64,000 bases of DNA from an uncultured Christensenella sp. (lineage in GTDB: Bacteria > Bacillota > Clostridia > Christensenellales > Borkfalkiaceae). Below are positions 58,032 to 64,000 of the stretch, in pieces (position 1 is the first letter of the stretch; every line of letters begins with the position of its first letter). A model generated the notes under the pieces. The model did not search any database. It worked only from the letters and a program-made list of their open reading frames with translations, and had not been told where the DNA came from. A program made the translations under genes and the position numbers. The stretch lies in the NCBI GenBank assembly GCA_910578145.1, contig CAJTPJ010000007.1:9086-73085 (forward strand), read 5' to 3'.

Positions 58032-58244
58032 ATGGAAGAAAATAATAAAAAAATTAGCAAAAACTGTAAGTATTTTTGCGCGTATTATTTAAAAAAGCAA
58101 CGTCGGTTTATCACTATCGGTTACGGGCATTGCAGTAGCCGTAAAGACAAAAAATATCCCGCTTACAAAAATACTTACCCAAACAATTACTGTATTTTTT
58201 GGGAACAGATTACGGAAAAAACGAAACTAACGTTGAAAATATAA
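58032..58244 (+). CDS. small Cys protein with apparent frameshift
   Basis: 70 residues as read. NCKYFCAYYLKKQRRFITIG, then GHCSSRKDKKYPAYK and NNYCIFW, a Cys pattern (C-x3-C ... C ... C) suggesting a zinc site. After CIFW the frame ends 20 codons later with unconvincing sequence, whereas the -1 frame stays open to TAA at 58309 and reads as a helix (NIKTVLQSMHEKLIEIENLL). The switch point is a run of six T. So the intact protein probably had about 92 residues. Leaderless promoter. Confidence 0.6.
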   Translation: MEENNKKISKNCKYFCAYYLKKQRRFITIGYGHCSSRKDKKYPAYKNTYPNNYCIFWEQITEKTKLTLKI

Positions 58245-58307
58245 AAACGGTGTTGCAAAGTATGCACGAAAAATTAATAGAAATAGAAAATCTACTTAAA
58301 AACGAGT

Positions 58308-58345
58308 AAAAAACTCCCCGACGGTTTTCGTCGGGGGTATTTTTA
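58308..58345. terminator. bidirectional terminator before jag
   Basis: CCCCGACG/CGTCGGGG stem (58316-58323, 58329-58336), five-base loop, T5 on plus and T6 on minus. It ends the jag operon and the small Cys gene. Confidence 0.9.
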
Positions 58346-59236
58346 TTCTTCGTCTTTTTTAACTTCGGTAGTTTCTTCTTTCTTTAACTCGTTGCTGTTG
58401 CCGAGGAAAGTTCCGAAATAAATTTCCTTTTTGCCGCGTTTGCCGCCGGCGGGACGGGAACTGCGGTCACGGCGGTCAAATCTCTTTTCGCCGTCACGCT
58501 CGCCGCGTTCTCTTCTGTCGCCGCGGCCGTGCCTTTCGGGTCTGCCGCCACGCTCGTTACGCCTGCCGCCGTCGCGGCGGTCGCGTCTTTCACCATAGCG
58601 CACGCCCTTATCGTAGGGCTTTGCGTTATTGGGAATTACCACTATATATCTTGCGGGCTCGTGCCCTTCGGAAACCGTTTTAACTTCGGTATTGTCCATA
58701 AGCGCCGCGTGGATAATGCGCCTCTCGTAAGGGCTCATAGGCTCTAAAATCATTTTTCTGCCCGTTTCCACAGCCGATTTTGCAAGTTTTAAAGCAAGTT
58801 CTTTTAAAGTTTGCTCGCGCTGTGCGCGGTAATTTTCGCAATCTACTACAACTTTTTTATACTTATCCCTGCCGATATTTGCAACCGCGCCGGCAATGGT
58901 CTGTATTGCGTCTAAAACGTCGCCGCGCTTGCCTATAACTTTTGCGGAGCTTGAAGTTTTAATATCTATAGTAAGATTTTCGTCGTCGGAAATAATTTCG
59001 CTAACCGCTTTAATACCGATAATAGCAAGCAATCCGTCTATAAAATCCGCCGCTCTTTTGCCGTCTTCCTGTTTGGGGATAATTCTTACCTTTGCCTTAA
59101 CCGAGCCGAACAGTTTTTTCTTTCCCTCTTCCAATACCTCGAAATCAGCTTCTGCAAGCGTAAGTTTAAGCTCTTTCAAGCCCAAATCCAACGCTTCGTC
59201 TACGGTTTTGCCCGTAAATACGTACTTTTGTTCCAT
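58343..59236 (-). CDS. jag: RNA-binding protein Jag/KhpB
   Basis: 297 residues. Jag_N domain (about 1-50, FTGKTVDEALDLGLKEL), KH domain (about 85-155, VIGKRGDVLDAIQTI), R3H domain (about 160-210, PYERRIIHAAL with RxxxH, then VSEGHEPARYIVVIP). An Arg/Gly/Asp-rich tail of about 60 residues follows, resembling an RGG box, then IYFGTF. KhpB forms a KH-domain complex affecting cell division and sRNAs. Adjacent to yidC as usual (one-base overlap). Confidence 0.95.
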   Translation of the reverse strand: MEQKYVFTGKTVDEALDLGLKELKLTLAEADFEVLEEGKKKLFGSVKAKVRIIPKQEDGKRAADFIDGLLAIIGIKAVSEIISDDENLTIDIKTSSSAKVIGKRGDVLDAIQTIAGAVANIGRDKYKKVVVDCENYRAQREQTLKELALKLAKSAVETGRKMILEPMSPYERRIIHAALMDNTEVKTVSEGHEPARYIVVIPNNAKPYDKGVRYGERRDRRDGGRRNERGGRPERHGRGDRRERGERDGEKRFDRRDRSSRPAGGKRGKKEIYFGTFLGNSNELKKEETTEVKKDEE

Positions 59237-60498
59237 TATTTTAACCTCTTTGCTTTGTTTGTCGGTCTGCCCTTTCCACTGTTGCCGCCGTTTTTGGCAA
59301 ACTTGACCGAAACTACTTTATTAATTATCAACGTTGAAACAAGACCGTACAGCGTGTTGGTTATCATATACACCGAAAACGCCGCCGAATAGAAGAATGA
59401 AACCACGCCGAAAATCAACGGCATAACTATCATCATCCACTTAGTGGTCTTTGCCGCGCTGCCGTCAACCGAGCTTAACTCGTTAGCCGCCTTTTGCGTG
59501 CGCATCATTATAAATTGCTGTAAGAACATAAGCCCTATAGCAAGCACTATTAAAACGAAATAGCCGTTAGGCTTGTTTTTTTCCGCGGTGAGGTTAAACG
59601 TAACCTCGTTATAATCGTCCTCGTAAGCCGCGGTTGCGCCAACGCCTACCGCACGCGCAACGGCGGAAGAAAAGTTGTTGAAATCTGGAACTTTATGGTT
59701 TAAAGGCGAATCGGGATACCACATATTGCCTATCCATAAAAATTCTGTAGCCGCCTTGTTTGCTTTGTACCATTCAACTACGGCTTCCCGCGCGTTTAAT
59801 TGTACGAACGTAATAACGTGTTCCCATTTACCGCTTTCGTCAAGCAGGTCGAAACCGAGTTCGGCAAACGTTTTTGCGCCGCCTTCGTCGTTTTTATGCG
59901 TTTCGTTGTACCAGGGTTCGTACAAATTTACAAACGTTTCAAAATCAACCGCGTAAACGTTGTCCTCGCCCACCAAAAAATGCTCGGGGTTATTATCATT
60001 ATCGTCAACCCGAACGTAGCGTACCACGCTTGCGTTGTACGCTTCCACCATAGAGTTATAGTCGCGTAAAGTCGCGTAGTTGGAGTACGTTGAAAACGAC
60101 GAGAAAACGACCATAAATATTATTAGCGAAACAATCATAGGCAGGCACGCACCAAGCGGGTTATAGCCGTTGGCTTTTTGCAGCTCCATAACTTTTTGGC
60201 TGTACATATTTCTGTCGTTTGCGTACTGTTTTTGAAGTTTTTCCATCTGCGGCCGCATATTTTCCATTAACAGCGACTGCTTTTTCGTTTTCACCCTTGA
60301 ATAAATATCGAGAGGAAGTACTAACGTTTTAAGCAAAAGCGTAAAAACGAGCACGCCCAAAGCCACCGAACCGTAGCCTTGAAAAAGCTCGAAAATCCAG
60401 CTGATTGCTTTGCCAATCCAGTTTAAGTCGTCGGACGGAATGGTGCCTACGCCAAACGAATTGACTATATTTGAAACGAGTAAATTAAATGTCGTCAT
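59236..60498 (-). CDS. yidC: membrane protein insertase YidC
   Basis: 420 residues. YidC/Oxa1 core: LPLDIYSRVKTKKQSLLMEN, QKLQKQYANDRNMYSQKVME, NPLGACLPMIVSLIIF and the C-terminal FYSAAFSVYMITNTLYGLVS. A soluble insertion of about 150 residues (about 150-300) sits between the helices, larger than in most Gram-positive YidC, which usually have a lipoprotein signal and a short loop. Inserts proteins into the membrane with or without SecYEG. Confidence 0.93.
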   Translation of the reverse strand: MTTFNLLVSNIVNSFGVGTIPSDDLNWIGKAISWIFELFQGYGSVALGVLVFTLLLKTLVLPLDIYSRVKTKKQSLLMENMRPQMEKLQKQYANDRNMYSQKVMELQKANGYNPLGACLPMIVSLIIFMVVFSSFSTYSNYATLRDYNSMVEAYNASVVRYVRVDDNDNNPEHFLVGEDNVYAVDFETFVNLYEPWYNETHKNDEGGAKTFAELGFDLLDESGKWEHVITFVQLNAREAVVEWYKANKAATEFLWIGNMWYPDSPLNHKVPDFNNFSSAVARAVGVGATAAYEDDYNEVTFNLTAEKNKPNGYFVLIVLAIGLMFLQQFIMMRTQKAANELSSVDGSAAKTTKWMMIVMPLIFGVVSFFYSAAFSVYMITNTLYGLVSTLIINKVVSVKFAKNGGNSGKGRPTNKAKRLK

Positions 60499-60517
60499 AT
60501 TACCATTTTGCGGCGCG

Positions 60518-60805
60518 CTACAAAACCCACCTGAATTTAAAATATTTTTCGGGCGCGGGGTCGTAACCGCCTTTTGAAAGGGGGTTGCAACGTAAAATCC
60601 GCCATAATCCTAATAAAATTCCGAAAATTACGCCCTTATTGTTTATGGCGCGCTTCATATATTCGGAACAAGTAGGCTCGTAAAGACAGGTATGGCGGGA
60701 AAAATTTTTTTGGTAAAACACTATTAAACGCATAAAAAACGCCTTTAAAAAGGGTTTAAAAACTTTGCGCCGTGCTTTTTTACACAATTTTTTAAATTTT
60801 CCCAC
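60518..60805 (-). CDS. yidD: membrane protein insertion efficiency factor YidD
   Basis: 95 residues. FYQKNFSRHTCLYEPTCSEY (CxxxPxCS), then MKRAINNKGVI, LGLWRILRCNPLSKGGYDP, all typical of YidD. Overlaps the rnpA end by 14 bases; 19 bases before yidC. Membrane-associated helper of YidC. Confidence 0.95.
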   Translation of the reverse strand: MGKFKKLCKKARRKVFKPFLKAFFMRLIVFYQKNFSRHTCLYEPTCSEYMKRAINNKGVIFGILLGLWRILRCNPLSKGGYDPAPEKYFKFRWVL

Positions 60806-61121
60806 TTTCGCTTATCTTTTTAAAAAGAATTTTTAAACTTCTTTCAAAGGATTTATAAGTGTATTCTTCCTTAATTTTAGGAATGAGAATACAAGCGTAA
60901 GGCTTGTCCAACAGCCCGCAATTTTCCGAAAAAACGGCGCGCAACAGCCTTTTTATCCTGTTTCTCGTAACGGCTTTACCGTGTTTTTTGGAAACGGCAA
61001 CGCCCATAGCCGTTTTTGCCGCAGGAAAATACAGTAACGTAATATCAGGGGAAAATATCTTTTTCCCCTTTTTAAACAGTCTTTGAAAGTCGGAGTTTTT
61101 TTTGATGCGCAGGTATTTCAC
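60792..61121 (-). CDS. rnpA: ribonuclease P protein component
   Basis: 109 residues from GTG 61121 (VKYLRIKKNSDFQRLFKKGK, read as Met), preferred over a GTG three codons earlier because family members start M-K-x-L/K and GGTGAT is well placed. RNR-type motif TRNRIKRLLRAVF. Protein cofactor of RNase P for tRNA 5' ends. 24 bases after rpmH. Confidence 0.95.
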   Translation of the reverse strand: MKYLRIKKNSDFQRLFKKGKKIFSPDITLLYFPAAKTAMGVAVSKKHGKAVTRNRIKRLLRAVFSENCGLLDKPYACILIPKIKEEYTYKSFERSLKILFKKISESGKI

Positions 61122-61145
61122 CCGTATCACCGCTAAAATCCGCCG

Positions 61146-61280
61146 TTATGCGGAGAGCTTTTTTCTGCCCTTGTTTCTTCTTCTTTTTAAAACGTTTCTT
61201 CCCGCAGTGGAAGCCATTCTCTTTCTGAAGCCGTGAACCTTGCTTCTTTGTCTTTTCTTGGGCTGGTAAGTCCTTTTCAT
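61146..61280 (-). CDS. rpmH: ribosomal protein L34
   Basis: 44 residues starting MKRTYQPKKRQRSKVHGFRK, then RMASTAGRNVLKRRRNKGRK and KLSA: a complete L34. GAGG nine bases before ATG. First gene of rpmH-rnpA-yidD-yidC-jag. Confidence 0.98.
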   Translation of the reverse strand: MKRTYQPKKRQRSKVHGFRKRMASTAGRNVLKRRRNKGRKKLSA

Positions 61281-61310
61281 CGTTATACCTCTTTATTTAA
61301 AATCTTTCCT

Positions 61311-61340
61311 ATTATATAATTAAATTAAAACTTCTGTCAA
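61311..61340 (-). promoter_or_regulatory. rpmH operon promoter
   Basis: TTGACA (61335-61340), 18 bases, TATAAT (61311-61316) on the minus strand, about 24-base leader with GAGG. Confidence 0.85.
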
Positions 61341-61406
61341 GCGATTTTCTATCCCGCAAATTTCAGCGTTTATCCGTTAAAAACGCGAAAAAAATTAATA
61401 AAAAAG

Positions 61407-62510
61407 TTAATTTGCGTTCGTTCTTACGGGCAAAATAAGATAAAGTTTGCTTTTATCAATCTCGTTTTGGCAAATAAACGGTTGAATATGATTATTGAAA
61501 GAAAGGGTAATTTTTTCCTCGTTTAAAGCGTTTACGGCGTCTATTATAAACTTGGAATTCATTGCTATGCGCACGTCTTTGCCGTTTATTTCCGCCTTTA
61601 CCGGCTCTTGTACGTTACCTATTTCCGAAGCCGAAGAAATTTCAATTTTGTCACCGCCGATATCGAAAATTATAAGGCTGTTTTTGTCGTTTCTTACCAA
61701 AATAGCCGCGCGCTCTATACTTGCTTTTAAAGCCTCTTTATTTACCGTAACGGTGGTTATAAAACTTTTGGGAATAATATTTTCCTTTTTGATAAAGTCG
61801 CCGCCGTATAATCTTGAAGTTAAAATAGTGTTTTCGCCGGAAACGAGAATCATACCGCGTTGCACGAAAATTTCCGTTTCACCGTCGCCGTCGGGAATCA
61901 TTTTTTCAATTTCGTTGAGAGTGCGGGCGGGGCATATAATTTCCATATTTCCCGTTGTCGAAACTATATTTCCGTTAACCGTAGCCAAACGGAAACCGTC
62001 AAGCGAAGTAACGCAAACGCCGCTTTCACCTATAACGAATTGGCAACCCTTTAAAATAGGGCGCGAATCGTCCGAAGCGCAACAAAAAGACGTGGCGCGT
62101 ATATAATTTTTTAAGTCCGAAGTCTTTAATTTAAAGCTGTTTTCGTTAATTTCCGTATCGATTTTGGGGAAATCGTCGGCAGGCAAAACCTGCATACTCG
62201 TCTGACTGTCGGCGTATTCTATATCCATTTTCTTTTCAACCGAAGAAAGGGAAATTTGCACGCCCTCCAACTTTTTAATAAAATCGGCAAAGTACTTGCC
62301 GGGCACGCAAAGCTCGCCCTCTTCGTAAACTTCGGATTTTATAGTTTTAATTATGGAAATTTCGCCGTCGGTGGCGGAAAGGGTTAAACCGTCGTTTTTA
62401 GCCGATAATTTTATACATTCCAATACGGGAACGGTAGTTTTGGAAGAGCAGGCTTTAACTACCTTTAACACGGCGTCGGATAAATCGATACCTTCGCATA
62501 CACACTTCAT
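61407..62510 (-). CDS. dnaN: DNA polymerase III beta subunit (sliding clamp)
   Basis: 367 residues, three repeated clamp domains. LSATDGEISI, RATSFCCASDDSRPILKGCQ, TSLDGFRLA and the C-terminal LILPVRTNAN match DnaN. Encircles DNA and tethers polymerase III. AGGAG before ATG. It precedes rpmH in the same direction, an uncommon order: normally dnaA-dnaN run away from rpmH and oriC lies in between. Confidence 0.96.
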   Translation of the reverse strand: MKCVCEGIDLSDAVLKVVKACSSKTTVPVLECIKLSAKNDGLTLSATDGEISIIKTIKSEVYEEGELCVPGKYFADFIKKLEGVQISLSSVEKKMDIEYADSQTSMQVLPADDFPKIDTEINENSFKLKTSDLKNYIRATSFCCASDDSRPILKGCQFVIGESGVCVTSLDGFRLATVNGNIVSTTGNMEIICPARTLNEIEKMIPDGDGETEIFVQRGMILVSGENTILTSRLYGGDFIKKENIIPKSFITTVTVNKEALKASIERAAILVRNDKNSLIIFDIGGDKIEISSASEIGNVQEPVKAEINGKDVRIAMNSKFIIDAVNALNEEKITLSFNNHIQPFICQNEIDKSKLYLILPVRTNAN

Positions 62511-62808
62511 ATTTTTCTCCTGAATACGTTCGTTTTGCCTCAGCGTATTTATTTCTTAATTTATTATTAAAAGTATTTAATAAGTAGTTATTATTAGTAG
62601 GGTCTGTGGAAAAGTTGATAAGTTATAAAAACCTTTTATATTTTAACAGAATTGCGTTGAAAATGCAAGAAAATAAGCGCTTTTTTACGGTTTTGTATTG
62701 TGAATATTTTTGTTGAAAAACCGCGGGTTATCAAACCTTTGTCCACCTTTGAAAAAAGTTATAAACCATATTGTTGCTTTATCTCGGGGTTTAAGGTATA
62801 ATAGGCGT
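62511..62808. other. candidate replication origin region (dnaN-rsmG)
   Basis: AT-rich, 298 bases between divergent genes. TGTGGAAAA (about 62,605-62,613) matches eight of nine positions of a DnaA box complement; TTGTCCACC (about 62,739-62,747) matches seven. Gene direction switches here (minus to the left, plus to the right), as expected for a bidirectional origin. dnaA is absent and box density is low, so it may only be near the origin. Confidence 0.4.
62774..62802 (+). promoter_or_regulatory. rsmG promoter predicting leaderless mRNA
   Basis: TTGCTT (62774-62779), 17 bases, TATAAT (62797-62802), then six bases to the ATG at 62809. Confidence 0.75.
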
Positions 62809-63483
62809 ATGATTTTTGATTTGGAAAAACTAAAAAGCGAGTACGGCGATAGGTTAGAGGCTTTTAAAAGTCTGCTTTTGGAATACAATTCAAAGTACAA
62901 TTTAACCGCGATAACCGACGAAAACGAGATTTACGTAAAACACTTTCTCGACAGCGTTATTCCCTGTGATTTTTTTAAGAAAAACGCGTCGGTTATAGAG
63001 ATTGGCTCGGGCGGAGGGTTCCCTTCCGTTCCTTTGAAAATAGTTAGAAACGACCTTTCTTTTACGCTTGTCGAGAGTACGGGGAAAAAATGTGAATTTC
63101 TTAGTGTTGTTGTGGATAAATTGGGGTTGAATTGTGTAAAAGTTCTTAATATCCGCGCCGAAGACGGGGGGCGCACGCCTGAGCTAAGGGAAAAATTTGA
63201 CGTTGCGGTAGCACGTGCGGTTGCAAAGCTGAATACGCTTGCGGAATACTGTTTGCCGTTCGTGAAAGTGGGCGGACGGTTTATCGCTTATAAGGGCGAA
63301 AGCGAGAATTTAAACGATAGTTTAAACGCCTTAAAAATATTAGGCGGCGCTATAGAAAAAGTTGAAGAATACGAGCTGCCGCAAGGTTGCGGAAAAAGGC
63401 GCGCCGTGATAATAAAAAAGGTTGCGCCTACTCCTTTGAAATATCCGCGCGGGCGCGGTTTGGAGCGAAAAAAACCGTTATGA
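62809..63483 (+). CDS. rsmG: 16S rRNA (guanine527-N7)-methyltransferase
   Basis: 224 residues from ATG 62809. KYNLTAITDENEIYVKHFLD, VIEIGSGGGFPSVPLKIV (SAM site), SFTLVESTGKKCEFL, VAVARAVAKL and YKG are the RsmG/GidB motifs. Methylates G527 of 16S rRNA. Usually sits near the origin. Longer starts upstream would include the promoter. The stop overlaps the next ATG (ATGA). Ends GRGLERKKPL. Confidence 0.96.
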   Translation: MIFDLEKLKSEYGDRLEAFKSLLLEYNSKYNLTAITDENEIYVKHFLDSVIPCDFFKKNASVIEIGSGGGFPSVPLKIVRNDLSFTLVESTGKKCEFLSVVVDKLGLNCVKVLNIRAEDGGRTPELREKFDVAVARAVAKLNTLAEYCLPFVKVGGRFIAYKGESENLNDSLNALKILGGAIEKVEEYELPQGCGKRRAVIIKKVAPTPLKYPRGRGLERKKPL

Positions 63484-63926
63484 GTACGTGCGCTTTTACC
63501 GGGCACAGGTTATTGCCCGAGGACTTTGACAAAAACTTGTTGGAAGAAAAAATTGAAGGGCTTATTCAAGGTGGCGCAAACGAATTTTTGTGCGGAATGG
63601 CGGTTGGTTTTGATTTGCTTTGTGCGGAAATTGTTTTAAAGTTAAAAAGAAAACACGATTTAAAATTGGTTGCGTGCATTCCGTGCGAAAGTCAAAGCGC
63701 GTATTATTCGCAGGCTGATAAAATAAGGTACGACAAAATTCTTGCCGCTTGCAACGAAAAAATAGTGCTTGCGCCCCTCTATTATAACGGCTGTATGCAA
63801 AAGCGCGACAGATATATGGTTGAGCGCGCCGACGTCGTTTTTTGCTACTTAACGCAAAAAACGGGCGGAACTTATTATACGGTAAATTACGCCAAATCCA
63901 GCGAAGTAAAAATCGTTTATTTTTAA
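63480..63926 (+). CDS. SLOG-fold protein (DUF1273/YpsA-like)
   Basis: 148 residues from ATG 63480, overlapping the rsmG stop. CAFTGHRLLPEDF (nucleotide-binding loop), FLCGMAVGFDLLCAEIVL, CIPCESQSAYYSQADKIRYD, GCMQKRDRYMVERADVVFCY and KTGGTYYTVNYA follow the SLOG/YpsA pattern. Such proteins bind nucleotide-type ligands; YpsA is linked to cell division in Bacillus (recalled). Function not certain. Complete in the window. Confidence 0.85.
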   Translation: MSTCAFTGHRLLPEDFDKNLLEEKIEGLIQGGANEFLCGMAVGFDLLCAEIVLKLKRKHDLKLVACIPCESQSAYYSQADKIRYDKILAACNEKIVLAPLYYNGCMQKRDRYMVERADVVFCYLTQKTGGTYYTVNYAKSSEVKIVYF

Positions 63927-64000
63927 ATTTAAACGCTATAGTTTAAAAAAAATCAATTAAATAATTTTCAAATAAAAAACAAGCGCCCCGCAGTTTCCTG

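Noticed and set aside
1..64000. CRISPR arrays, IS elements, rRNA genes
   Set aside because: No regularly spaced repeats, no transposase genes and no rRNA sequence were seen in the window.

Overview
The window looks like the origin-proximal end of a chromosome of a low-to-moderate G+C Firmicute, most likely an uncultured Clostridia lineage. The evidence is the block rpmH-rnpA-yidD-yidC-jag next to dnaN and rsmG, and a block (Orn/Lys/Arg decarboxylase-like gene, tmk, holB, ricT, trmN6-like, rsmI) that follows the Bacillus subtilis yaaO-tmk-holB-yaaT-yabB-yabC order. Other supports are a 2[4Fe-4S] ferredoxin, GTP-type PEP carboxykinase and sigma-A promoters of TTGACA/TATAAT type. Almost every gene between 1.1 and 62.5 kb is on the minus strand and the genes right of 62.8 kb are on the plus strand, so a replication origin probably lies near 62.5-62.8 kb. 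dnaA is not in the window.

Left part, 1-20.6 kb, is accessory DNA. It has a YcxB-like pseudogene, a large serine recombinase with two flanking mini-genes, and a MobL-type relaxase with an oriT-like hairpin and a DUF6291-like protein. Next comes an 8-kb operon (6.9-14.9 kb) that reads as an undescribed radical-SAM RiPP system. It encodes three short Cys-rich precursors sharing a leader pattern and a CGCD motif, a radical SAM/SPASM maturase, a membrane-anchored protein, a giant Fn3-repeat lipoprotein, an InlB-repeat lipoprotein and an HExxH-type (HECAH) membrane metallopeptidase. A divergent XRE regulator faces it across an array of TGAA-N7-TTCA operators embedded in both promoters. Two candidate defence operons follow: sce7726-sce7725-RES (nuclease-like fold plus NAD-targeting RES domain) and PRTase-DprA-HAD (ShosTA-like).

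From 20.6 kb on the genes are mainly housekeeping: rlmD, trpS, thrC, aminotransferases, upp-uraA, glf, a ROK kinase, mnmA, rsmI, tmk, holB, lysS, greA, pckG and the origin block. A RloA/RloB (AbiL-like) pair sits between uraA and glf, and small XRE regulators lie at 38.5 and 57.5-58 kb. Operons are compact, with many ATGA or TAATG overlaps.

A recurrent feature is promoters whose -10 box lies exactly six bases before ATG (37.26, 52.77, 58.02 and 62.80 kb), which predicts leaderless mRNAs. All functional calls come from reading the translations and motifs by eye. No database search was run.
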